From assembly GCA_017465885.1 (NCBI GenBank), contig JAFTVG010000029.1, positions 41,541 to 105,540 on the forward strand: a stretch of 64,000 nt of DNA. Reading direction: 5' to 3'. The notes under the pieces are model-generated. The model made no database searches. It saw only the letters and a program-made list of their open reading frames with translations, and was not told the DNA's origin. Made by a program: the position numbers and the translations under genes. This DNA comes from Clostridia bacterium. Lineage in GTDB: Bacteria > Bacillota > Clostridia > Oscillospirales > CAG-272. The first letter of the stretch is position 1. The number at the start of each line of letters is the position of its first letter. Positions 51,368 through 58,664 of this stretch are shown here, in pieces.

Positions 51368-52681
51368 TTATTTGTTTTTAAGGCGCTCTATTTCCTTTTT
51401 TACTTCGCGGTTGAGCTCTTCTTGCTCGCGTTCGATCTGGGCATTGTGTCGATCCAGCTCTCTCTTTACGCTTTCGTTGTGAGCACGCTGTTGTGCTAAC
51501 AATTGATCGTTGTATCTCTGTGTTTCCTTACGATCAAGATCAGCCAAATAACGATCGTTCTCCATCTTCATTTGCGCGATACGTAGCTGAGTAGCACGGT
51601 CTTTTTCTCTTTCCTTGTCCATATCGACCATATGAAGCGCCTCTTTTAGAGTATCGGCACGGTCATTTTCCAAATAATCCAGAAGCTTGGTTATCGTGTA
51701 AAGATTATTATCCTTTTCGGGAATAACAGACGATCCTGTCTGTTTCATCAGATTGGCAATAGTGCTTGTGTGGGTATCAATCTGCAGATCGTAATCCGCG
51801 ATCTCTTTAGTATACTCGTCAATATGCTTTTTTTGTTGGAGCTTGAATTTCTTTTCTTCTTTTGCATTGGCTTCACGGCGTGCTGTTTCGTTTGCAGCCA
51901 TATTGCGTGCGTCCTCTTCTTTGGCTTTTTCTAACCGAGTATATTCATCAGCGGTGGGTCTGGGAACTCGAGAATCATCAAGGCCAGACATAATCGCAAT
52001 GAGAATGGGTAATAAAACGACGATCGGCACCAATCCCACCATACCGATTGGGTTAACGGAAAACCAGGTCACAGCAGCGATCATACCTGCGATCACGGTA
52101 GCAACGATCCAAAAAACCTTAAACGTATGCCCTAACTCGGGTACGCGCGAGCAGGCCTTGGATTTTACGATAGATGCCGCAGCAACGCCGGCAAGAAGGA
52201 TTGCCAATGACTGCGCACCGGCACAGAAGAGCGCAAGCACCATATTTACGATCTCTTGGAATTCTGCCACGTCTTCACGCAGGTTAAAGTTGATCAGACC
52301 CGAAAAGGTATTGTAAGCATCCATATTGCCGCCGGTCAGATTGGTAATATGGGGATAAACCGTAAGTATGATTCCGATGATCGTTGCAACGAACAATAAG
52401 AAACGAGCCACGGGGAGTTTTTTCTTTGCCGCCTTGATACAGTCTTTCTTATGACGTTGTGCAATTTCGTCGGAAATCTGCTTGGCGTTGTTTTCAGGAA
52501 GCTCGTTTTTGATCTTTATATCGGGAATATAAAGATACTTTTTTGAACTCACTCTGTCTCGTCGGTCAATAGCAGAGCCTTTTTGAGCGGCAATTCTTGT
52601 GCATTCCTCGGTAAGAGGGACGATTTTGTTCCATAGTGCTTGTTTTTGGCGCAATTCCTCAATAATAGCTTGCTTTTCCAT
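51368..52681 (-). CDS. Membrane protein with long C-terminal coiled coil
   Basis: 437 residues. A charged N terminus (about 95 residues) is followed by four hydrophobic helices (about 97-118, 148-172, 182-205, 210-230) and about 200 residues of Glu/Lys/Arg/Gln-rich coiled coil (RATQLRIAQMKMENDRYLAD and similar). No family recognised; could organise an envelope complex. Start follows AAAGGAG. Confidence 0.65.
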   Translation of the reverse strand: MEKQAIIEELRQKQALWNKIVPLTEECTRIAAQKGSAIDRRDRVSSKKYLYIPDIKIKNELPENNAKQISDEIAQRHKKDCIKAAKKKLPVARFLLFVATIIGIILTVYPHITNLTGGNMDAYNTFSGLINFNLREDVAEFQEIVNMVLALFCAGAQSLAILLAGVAAASIVKSKACSRVPELGHTFKVFWIVATVIAGMIAAVTWFSVNPIGMVGLVPIVVLLPILIAIMSGLDDSRVPRPTADEYTRLEKAKEEDARNMAANETARREANAKEEKKFKLQQKKHIDEYTKEIADYDLQIDTHTSTIANLMKQTGSSVIPEKDNNLYTITKLLDYLENDRADTLKEALHMVDMDKEREKDRATQLRIAQMKMENDRYLADLDRKETQRYNDQLLAQQRAHNESVKRELDRHNAQIEREQEELNREVKKEIERLKNK

Positions 52682-52892
52682 TGTTTTAACTCCTTTATTT
52701 GTTAGTATTCAAGTGATTCACCGGGGTATGGGAAGATACAATATCGATTCAACCTGAGTGTTAAACCGATGAAGTATAGCAAGTTAATCTACCAATATTA
52801 TAGCATATTCACTTTGCAAATTCAAGTGTTTTGGTCTATTTTGCTTTTTTTATGACATTTAAACGCAAAAGGGACAAAGTGACGATATTAAA

Positions 52893-52936
52893 ATCTCTTG
52901 TTGGCTAAAAGTCTGTTTTAAGCCAACAAGAGGATA
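52893..52936 (-). terminator. Terminator after the 52949 gene
   Basis: CTCTTGTTGGCTTAAAA / TTTTAGCCAACAAGAG hairpin on the minus strand. Confidence 0.8.
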
Positions 52937-52948
52937 TAGTATATTGTT

Positions 52949-53566
52949 TTAGTGTTTATAGATCATTCCGTTTTCCTGAAGTAACGCTGCGAATTCTTCA
53001 TTTAAGACCCAAGCCTTTCCCATACGTATAAGATACCACTCGTCCCCCTGCTTGAAGGGCCCCGACAGCTCTATTTGCACGCGGGGATCGTCCTTCAGGT
53101 ACATCCGCAGAGTAGCACTGCCTTCGCTGTCTACTTTTGATGCGTCGATAAGGCTTGGGGTCATTGCAGAGGACAGCGGAAGTGAAAGGTCGGTGCCGTC
53201 AACGGTAAACAGCGCGTCTTGAAGATCATAATCCGATCGAACGTACAATCCTTTGTTATAGAGCGTGGACTTTTGGTTGTCGCAAAAAATGAAGAGCGGC
53301 GCCTCTTCTTCAAAGGCGTAAAAATGCATATCGGGGAAGAAGGGAAACTGGGAGTGTCTGCCAAGCTCAATGACGTCCCCGTCGGCAGATGTACACACCT
53401 GAAAACGATCGTCTGCGGGATCGTAGACGTTTTCGCCGTAAAGGAGTCTTCCTTGATCGTCGTAGTCAATTTTACTCATATCCCCTTTAAAACGGTCAAT
53501 GACCGCGCACGAGGGCAAAGAAAGCAAAAGGGCAAGCGATAGAATCAAACAAAGCATTTTTTTCAT
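52949..53566 (-). CDS. Lipoprotein, unknown function
   Basis: 205 residues. Signal peptide MKKMLCLILSLALLLSLPSC with lipobox LPSC. Mature part acidic, beta-rich (DDQGRLLYGENVYDPADDRF) without a recognised domain. Start follows AAAGGAG; own promoter with an upstream dyad (53630-53646). Confidence 0.75.
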   Translation of the reverse strand: MKKMLCLILSLALLLSLPSCAVIDRFKGDMSKIDYDDQGRLLYGENVYDPADDRFQVCTSADGDVIELGRHSQFPFFPDMHFYAFEEEAPLFIFCDNQKSTLYNKGLYVRSDYDLQDALFTVDGTDLSLPLSSAMTPSLIDASKVDSEGSATLRMYLKDDPRVQIELSGPFKQGDEWYLIRMGKAWVLNEEFAALLQENGMIYKH

Positions 53567-53600
53567 TGCGAATCTCCTTTATGAGTTCTTTTTTACTTAC

Positions 53601-53629
53601 AGTATACCACTCCATCGCTCCCGTGTCAA
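53601..53629 (-). promoter_or_regulatory. Promoter of the 52949 lipoprotein gene
   Basis: On the minus strand TTGACA (53629-53624), 17 nt, TATACT (53606-53601); dyad GTTAACTGACAGTTG directly upstream. Confidence 0.85.
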
Positions 53630-53691
53630 ACAACTGTCAGTTAACCTTCCCACCGGCAAAGGGAAAGTGCAGGAATTTACGCCTTGCTTAA

Positions 53692-53721
53692 CAATTCAAG
53701 GCGGGCATAAAATGTCCGCCT
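53692..53721 (-). terminator. Terminator of the XRE-SUKH transcript
   Basis: TTCAAGGCGG / CCGCCTTGAA hairpin, about 200 nt past the annotated stop of the 53920 gene. Confidence 0.75.
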
Positions 53722-53735
53722 TGAATGCTTCGTTG

Positions 53736-53954
53736 TTAATCCCACGCGGCTATAGAACCGTACGGAACGCTTTGTACAAAACGATCGTTCCCGATTACTT
53801 CCTTTAGCTCGTCTCGTTCAATAGTAGCACCGTTGCCGCTTTCATCGTATAAATAATAGATATCGTCCTTTATATAGGCATCGGGGGCAAAGATATTTGC
53901 GGTTACAATATGGCGAAGCTCATTCCACGATATAGTACCAGATGCCGGTGTCCT
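53736..53954 (-). pseudogene. Out-of-frame tail after the XRE-SUKH gene
   Basis: Frame open for about 72 codons with a coding-like composition (SWNELRHIVTANIFAPDAYI, YYLYDESGNGATIERDELKE) but no start codon. It begins inside the end of the 53920 gene in another frame and stops just before the terminator. Either the decayed rest of a downstream gene or the true C terminus displaced by a frameshift. Confidence 0.45.
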
Positions 53955-54696
53955 TCATCCGATCAGAGATCTTTCCGAGCGTCAGTCCGGAGGCTAAAAA
54001 CTCGTTTTCCAAATAATTCTCAAAATCCGATCCGTAAAATATAGTGTCGATAGGTTGAGAAAAGGAAACGATGGGCATATGATCCATACCGTCAAAGAAG
54101 CACCGATGTCCGTAAAAGGGAATCAGACGGGGACTGCCGTTTAACTGATCCAATATAGCTCCGCGCAGCGAGTCGGTGTCGTAACAGCCTTTGGTAGTTT
54201 TGCGGAGCATCGCAGATAAGGTTTCGCCGTTATTATCAAGGTCAAACAGAAATGCATCGCGGATCCCTTTTTGAAAGTCTTGAAATGCCGCCAGATTTTT
54301 GGCTGATAAATCGTTGTACCGAAAGAATCTTGATCCCGTCGGATAGGCGTAGGATAGAAAGTCGGCTATTTCCTTTGGAAAACGAAAGCCGAAGGTGCGC
54401 TCAATCTCACGGATTTCGCTTGGAGTCAGTCCGTCCGTAAAGGGGACGCCTGATGCCTTGAGCCGTTCAACCATTCGCTCTATATCAAAGGAGGAAAAAT
54501 CAAACAGCTCGTCCATCGAAATATGAAAGAGCTGCGCGATCTGAGGGAGCATTTCCACATCGGGATAGCTCTCACCGTTTTCCCACTTGCTGACCGCAGC
54601 CTTGCTTACGCCAAGTATAGCGGCAAGCTCTTCTTGCGTAAACTCCCACTCCCTTCTTTTTGCTTTGATCTTCTCTCCGATTTTCAGATTTGACAT
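53920..54696 (-). CDS. XRE helix-turn-helix fused to a SUKH (SMI1/KNR4) domain
   Basis: 258 residues. Residues 1-66 form an HTH_3 domain (REWEFTQEELAAILGVSKAA, VSKWENGESYPDV). From about residue 85 a SUKH domain follows: GLTPSEIREIERTFGFRFPK, then AYPTGSRFFRYND and, near the end, PIVSFSQPIDTIFYG. SUKH domains usually serve as immunity proteins or adaptors; the fusion suggests a regulator that senses a partner protein. The HTH half is almost identical, also at DNA level, to that of the next gene. Start after GGAGG. Confidence 0.85.
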   Translation of the reverse strand: MSNLKIGEKIKAKRREWEFTQEELAAILGVSKAAVSKWENGESYPDVEMLPQIAQLFHISMDELFDFSSFDIERMVERLKASGVPFTDGLTPSEIREIERTFGFRFPKEIADFLSYAYPTGSRFFRYNDLSAKNLAAFQDFQKGIRDAFLFDLDNNGETLSAMLRKTTKGCYDTDSLRGAILDQLNGSPRLIPFYGHRCFFDGMDHMPIVSFSQPIDTIFYGSDFENYLENEFLASGLTLGKISDRMKDTGIWYYIVE

Positions 54697-54749
54697 AATA
54701 TGATTCCTCCGAAAGAGTAATTGTTATGCTTATGAAACCACTTGTGCAA

Positions 54750-55364
54750 TTAAAATGCGTCTTCTTTTCCGATCAAGCCCATATCCAACTGTTCATTGAT
54801 CATTGTGCGTATATATTTTTGATCTTTAATATTGTAGTTCCAGACTTTTTCTCGACAAACAAAGTGTTTATTCGGTTTGTTGTCGATGATGGCTTTACCA
54901 TCGGCAATTCGTACACTTACACCATCCATCACAACGCCGGGGTGAATGTATTTTTGAATGATATAAGGAAAATCCTCTTCTCTTGAGATTACTTGAACAC
55001 GGACTTCCCATAAATTCTCAAACTTGTCTTCAGCATAATGACCGCAATTACAAACCTCGCATTTTTTAACAATGCAGTGATCCAGAATTCTACGATTAAT
55101 ATTGTCAAGTGAAAATCCGAAGCAGTATTCAGTAACGATTTCAATCGGCTTATATTCCAAGGTGTATTCAAACAGTTCGTCCATCGACATATGAAAGAGC
55201 TGCGCGATCTGAGGGAGCATTTCCATGTCGGGATAGCTCTCACCGTTTTCCCACTTGCTGACCGCAGCCTTGCTTACGCCAAGTATAGCGGCAAGCTCTT
55301 CTTGCGTAAACTCCCGCTCCCTTCTTTTGGCCTTGATCTTCTCTCCGATTTTCAGATTTGACAT
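54750..55364 (-). CDS. XRE helix-turn-helix regulator with unknown C-terminal domain
   Basis: 204 residues. The first 66 residues differ from those of the adjacent 53920 product at only a few positions, while the rest (from EYTLEYKPIEIVTEYCFGFS) is unrelated, a C-terminal domain with a CEVCNCGH cysteine cluster that may bind metal. It is divergent from cas3, sharing the 55365-55596 control region, so a role in cas3 regulation is possible. Start after GGAGGG. Confidence 0.82.
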   Translation of the reverse strand: MSNLKIGEKIKAKRREREFTQEELAAILGVSKAAVSKWENGESYPDMEMLPQIAQLFHMSMDELFEYTLEYKPIEIVTEYCFGFSLDNINRRILDHCIVKKCEVCNCGHYAEDKFENLWEVRVQVISREEDFPYIIQKYIHPGVVMDGVSVRIADGKAIIDNKPNKHFVCREKVWNYNIKDQKYIRTMINEQLDMGLIGKEDAF

Positions 55365-55404
55365 ATCAACACCCTCCCGAACTGACTTTCTTTAAACCGA
55401 TTAC

Positions 55405-55433
55405 AGTATACCATATCCCTGCAAAAATGTAAA
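55405..55433 (-). promoter_or_regulatory. Promoter of the 54750 XRE gene
   Basis: On the minus strand TTTACA (55433-55428), 17 nt, TATACT (55410-55405); a GGTTAACAGTG element lies 12 nt upstream. Confidence 0.78.
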
Positions 55434-55521
55434 GCGAATGTTACTAAACACTGTTAACCGTTAGTTGATTATTGAAAAAGCACGCTTGAATATAATGCAT
55501 AACGAAAATTCTGAAAAACAG

Positions 55522-55550
55522 TTGCAAATCGACGTAAAAAAGTGTAAACT
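55522..55550 (+). promoter_or_regulatory. Putative promoter of cas3
   Basis: TTGCAA (55522-55527), 17 nt, TAAACT (55545-55550). An alternative TATAAT at 55491-55496 has no well-spaced -35 box. Confidence 0.55.
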
Positions 55551-55596
55551 ATACGTAGTTGTGTACCGTTGCACAGAACATACAGGAGAAAAGCGT

Positions 55597-57723
55597 ATGA
55601 AGGAATACATTGCCCACAAAACTGAAAACGAAGTTCAAACCGTTAAGGAGCATCTGGAAGGCACCGCAAACCTGAGCGCGTCCTTTGCCGCCGCCTTCGG
55701 TGCGGAGGAGCTTGGAAGACTGTGCGGGTTGGCTCATGACATCGGCAAATATTCGGAGGGCTTTCAGCGGCGTATTATGGAGGATGGCCCCAAGGTAGAC
55801 CACGCTTCGGCAGGCGCAATCGAATGCTGCCAGCGCAAACAAGACATTGCCGCCATGTGCGTGATGGGGCATCACGGCGGGCTTATGAACCTGGGTGGCA
55901 GGGATGATCTGGAGGATGCCGATAGCTTTTGCGGTAGAATGAATCGGTATAAAGGATCAAAAAGATATGCTTATGATGCGTGGAAGCAGGAGGTAAAGCT
56001 TCCGTCTGTTGACGCCCCCTCTGTGGAGTGGAAGCACTGGGTGTTTTATACCCGTATGCTCTATTCCTGCCTTGTGGATGCGGACTTTCTGGATACGGCT
56101 GCTTTTATGGGAGAAAAACGGGATCACGTCGTTGCAAAGTGGAACGAGCTAAACCACCGCTTGGATGAATATACTTGCGGATGGTATCCACCCAAGGGAG
56201 AACTCAATCGCATTCGTTGCGCTATCCTTGACACCTGCAGGTCGCAGGGCGAGACGGGGGAGGGATCACTTTTTACTTTGACCGTTCCCACGGGTGGCGG
56301 CAAGACCGTCTCCTCTTTGGCATTCGCCCTACGTCATGCAAAAGCGGCAGGGAAGGACCGCGTCATCTACGTGATTCCCTACACCTCCATCATCGAGCAG
56401 ACCGCCGCCGAGTTTCGAAAGATTCTTGGGCAGGATGTCGTGCTGGAGCATCACAGCGGGATCGTCTACGATGACGGCGAGGGAGAAAATCCCGATGCAA
56501 GACAAAAACGAATGAAATACGCTTCCGAAAACTGGGACATGCCCGTGGTTGTAACTACTGCGGTACAGTTTTTTGAGTCACTGTACGATCATCGCCCTTC
56601 CGCTTGCCGCAAGCTTCACAACATTGCCAACAGCGTGGTGATCTTTGATGAGGCACAGATGCTCCCGCTCCCCTATCTGAAGCCATGTGTCTATGCGATC
56701 TCCGAACTGACAAGAGCATACAACGTGACTGCAATCCTCTGTACGGCAACCCAACCGGCGCTTGGCACATTATTTGAGAAGTATTTGAATGAAACGCCCC
56801 AGGAAATCTGCCCGCATCAGCTACGGGAGGATAAGATTTTCAAGCGTGTCACTTTCCATAGGAGCGGAAAGCTGACAAAGCATGAACTGGCCGAGGGCTT
56901 GAATCAACACCCGCAGGTTCTCTGCATCGTCAATTCCCGTGCCGCGGCTCAGGAGCTTTATGGGCTGCTGGACGAGGAAGGGCGGTACCATCTGTCTACC
57001 CTTATGCCACCGGCGGAGAGACAAGAGAAGCTGAAGAGCATTCGAGAGCGTCTTAAGCAGGGACTTACCTGCCGCGTGATTTCTACGTCTTTGATCGAGG
57101 CAGGAGTGGACGTGGACTTTCCTACGGTGTACCGCGAAATGGCAGGATTGGACTCCATCCTGCAGGCAGCAGGACGGTGCAACCGCAACGGAGAAAGACC
57201 GCGGGCGGAAAGCCACGTGCAGGTGTTCGAGTCGGAATGGAGGACCCCGCCTATATTGGATGTCGCGATCGGTGCATGTCAGTCGGTATGGGACGGAACG
57301 TCTGATCCATCGGAGGAGTCGATCATACACCACTACTTTGGAGAATATCTCTTTCTGAAGGGAGAAGAGGCGCAGGATGCCAAGTCCATCATGTCTATGA
57401 TGAGCAAGTGTACGTTACCTTTTAAGGATATTGCCCGTGCATTCAAATTGATCGATTCGGGGGCGGTTACGGTTTACGTTCCAACCGAGGAGTCCCGCTC
57501 TCTCATCGATCAGTACCGCAGCGGGATGATCGACCGTGCCTTGATGCGCAAGCTGGGACGATATGGCGTGACGGTATATCCAAACCGTCTGAAAGACTTG
57601 CTTAACGCAGGAGACGTGGAGAATCTGGGCGGCGAGGTGTACGTGCTGCTGAATGAACAGATGTATTGTGAGGAGACGGGGCTTTCTCTGAACGTTGAGC
57701 TTGGAAAAGCAATTATTTGCTAA
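55597..57723 (+). CDS. cas3: CRISPR-associated nuclease-helicase Cas3 (type I-C)
   Basis: 708 residues from the ATG at 55597, after ACAGGAGA. An N-terminal HD nuclease domain (GLAHDIGKYSEGFQ, then VDHASAGA and MGHHGGL) is followed by a superfamily 2 helicase: motif I VPTGGGKTVSSLAFAL, motif II VIFDEAQML, motif III CTATQP and motif VI QAAGRCNRNG. It degrades the non-target strand after the Cas5-8-7 complex binds a protospacer. It ends in a hairpin before cas5c, so it is probably a separate transcription unit, unlike in many I-C loci. Confidence 0.97.
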   Translation: MKEYIAHKTENEVQTVKEHLEGTANLSASFAAAFGAEELGRLCGLAHDIGKYSEGFQRRIMEDGPKVDHASAGAIECCQRKQDIAAMCVMGHHGGLMNLGGRDDLEDADSFCGRMNRYKGSKRYAYDAWKQEVKLPSVDAPSVEWKHWVFYTRMLYSCLVDADFLDTAAFMGEKRDHVVAKWNELNHRLDEYTCGWYPPKGELNRIRCAILDTCRSQGETGEGSLFTLTVPTGGGKTVSSLAFALRHAKAAGKDRVIYVIPYTSIIEQTAAEFRKILGQDVVLEHHSGIVYDDGEGENPDARQKRMKYASENWDMPVVVTTAVQFFESLYDHRPSACRKLHNIANSVVIFDEAQMLPLPYLKPCVYAISELTRAYNVTAILCTATQPALGTLFEKYLNETPQEICPHQLREDKIFKRVTFHRSGKLTKHELAEGLNQHPQVLCIVNSRAAAQELYGLLDEEGRYHLSTLMPPAERQEKLKSIRERLKQGLTCRVISTSLIEAGVDVDFPTVYREMAGLDSILQAAGRCNRNGERPRAESHVQVFESEWRTPPILDVAIGACQSVWDGTSDPSEESIIHHYFGEYLFLKGEEAQDAKSIMSMMSKCTLPFKDIARAFKLIDSGAVTVYVPTEESRSLIDQYRSGMIDRALMRKLGRYGVTVYPNRLKDLLNAGDVENLGGEVYVLLNEQMYCEETGLSLNVELGKAIIC

Positions 57724-57725
57724 TT

Positions 57726-57762
57726 AAGAGGAGCACCCCCGCAATGCGGAGGTGCTCTTCTT
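57726..57762. terminator. Long hairpin after cas3, also ending the antisense guide RNA
   Basis: Core arms GAGCACCCCCGC / GCGGAGGTGCTC with AAT loop, extendable by five further pairs outward. T-runs are weak on both strands, so it may instead act as the 3' hairpin of the minus-strand RNA. Confidence 0.65.
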
Positions 57763-57814
57763 GGTCAACAAATATCATATTACTATTTCAATCCACATTT
57801 GCCAAGCAAATGAC
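57731..57814 (-). ncRNA. Candidate cas-repressing crRNA-like RNA (CreR/CreA type)
   Basis: On the minus strand, 30 nt (57814-57785) form a solitary degenerate CRISPR repeat: GTC, a 6-bp stem ATTTGC-TTG-GCAAAT, then GTGGATTGAAAT, the exact 3' end of the array repeat. It is followed by about 27 nt of spacer-like sequence (from 57784) and a strong hairpin. Positions 1-16 of that spacer match the site at 57892-57907 except position 6, and TTC (57910-57908) precedes this site. Transcription would start at the first base of the repeat from the promoter at 57821-57849. Inference: the Cas5c-processed RNA directs the Cas complex to the cas5c control region. Confidence 0.8.
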
Positions 57815-57820
57815 GAAAGG

Positions 57821-57849
57821 ATTATACCATATACGCGCAAAAAAATCAA
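57821..57849 (-). promoter_or_regulatory. Promoter of the crRNA-like RNA
   Basis: On the minus strand TTGATT (57849-57844), 17 nt, TATAAT (57826-57821), then six nt to the G that opens the degenerate repeat. Confidence 0.82.
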
Positions 57850-57873
57850 TAGAAATTTTTTTAGACGTTATTT

Positions 57874-57910
57874 ACGATACTGATTCTTCGTCAAATATCA
57901 TTTTACTGAA
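57874..57910 (-). promoter_or_regulatory. Predicted target site of the crRNA-like RNA
   Basis: Minus-strand TTC (PAM) at 57910-57908 followed by AGTAAAATGATATTTG (57907-57892), matching the guide in 15 of 16 positions. Lies between the two divergent promoters, with the PAM 13 nt from the cas5c -35 box. Confidence 0.78.
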
Positions 57911-57923
57911 CAAAAAACAAGTA

Positions 57924-57952
57924 TTGACAAAGTGGTTGTAAAGTATTATAAT
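57924..57952 (+). promoter_or_regulatory. Promoter of the cas5c-cas8c-cas7c-cas4-cas1-cas2 operon
   Basis: TTGACA (57924-57929), 17 nt, TATAAT (57947-57952): consensus boxes, so strong unless repressed. Confidence 0.88.
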
Positions 57953-58001
57953 AAAATTACCGATTTGAAAATCGAAGAAATATGAAAGGAGTGATCCAAA
58001 T

Positions 58002-58664
58002 TTGTCTATCAAGTTAGAGGTTTGGGGCGATTACGCCTTGTTCACCCGTCCCGAAATGAAGACCGAGCGCGTTAGCTACGATGTTATGACCCCTTCCGCT
58101 GCAAGGGGAATACTGGAAGCCATCTTCTGGCATCCGGGACTCGTGTATAGGATCGATCGAATCTACGTATGCGCTCCGATCCGCTTTGCCAACATTCGGC
58201 GCAATGAGGTCAAGTCTACCGTTAGCGCACGGAGTGCCAAGCTTGTTATGGACAGTGGGCAAGGAGAACTGTACATCTCTACGTCGGATGATATTCAACA
58301 GCGAGCTGCTATGATTCTGCGAAACGTCCACTATGTTATTGAAGCCCACTTTGACATGACCGATAGAGCAGCGCCGAGCGACAACCCGGGAAAATTCTGC
58401 GATATCATCAGACGACGTGTGGAAAAAGGCGGTTTTTATCATCAGCCATATTTTGGGACCAGAGAGTTCCCTGTTTTCTTTGCTCCCTGCCATGAGATCC
58501 CGTCCTGTCCTGAAGAACTGAAGGGAAGGCGTGATCTGGGATATATGCTGTTTGATATGGATTACACGCATAGGGAGGACGTTCGTCCGCTCTTTTTCCG
58601 TGCAGTTCTGGAGAATGGCGTGTTGCGGGTTCCGTCCCGTGATTCGGGGGAGGTGATAGGATGA
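58002..58664 (+). CDS. cas5c: Type I-C Cas5c, pre-crRNA endonuclease
   Basis: 220 residues from a TTG at 58002, after AAAGGAG. Begins KLEVWGDYALFTRPEMKTER, the Cas5 RAMP fold; FDMTDRAAPSDNPGKFCDII and GGFYHQPYFGTREFP are typical of subtype C. In type I-C, which lacks Cas6, this protein cuts within the repeat and stays on the 5' handle of the crRNA. Overlaps cas8c by four nt. Confidence 0.96.
   Translation: MSIKLEVWGDYALFTRPEMKTERVSYDVMTPSAARGILEAIFWHPGLVYRIDRIYVCAPIRFANIRRNEVKSTVSARSAKLVMDSGQGELYISTSDDIQQRAAMILRNVHYVIEAHFDMTDRAAPSDNPGKFCDIIRRRVEKGGFYHQPYFGTREFPVFFAPCHEIPSCPEELKGRRDLGYMLFDMDYTHREDVRPLFFRAVLENGVLRVPSRDSGEVIG

Noticed and set aside
55465..55596. Earlier in-frame start of cas3
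   Set aside because: It would precede the promoter-like boxes and lacks a ribosome binding site; the ATG at 55597 follows AGGAG and matches usual Cas3 starts.
57785..57814. tracrRNA anti-repeat
   Set aside because: The plus strand is complementary only to the last 12-13 nt of the repeat, type I systems use no tracrRNA, and the element keeps repeat polarity and hairpin on the minus strand.
57798..57920. A CreT-like toxin gene between cas3 and cas5c
   Set aside because: No short ORF with a ribosome binding site and no third promoter was found; the target site instead lies next to the cas5c promoter, so autorepression fits better than a toxin-antitoxin pair.
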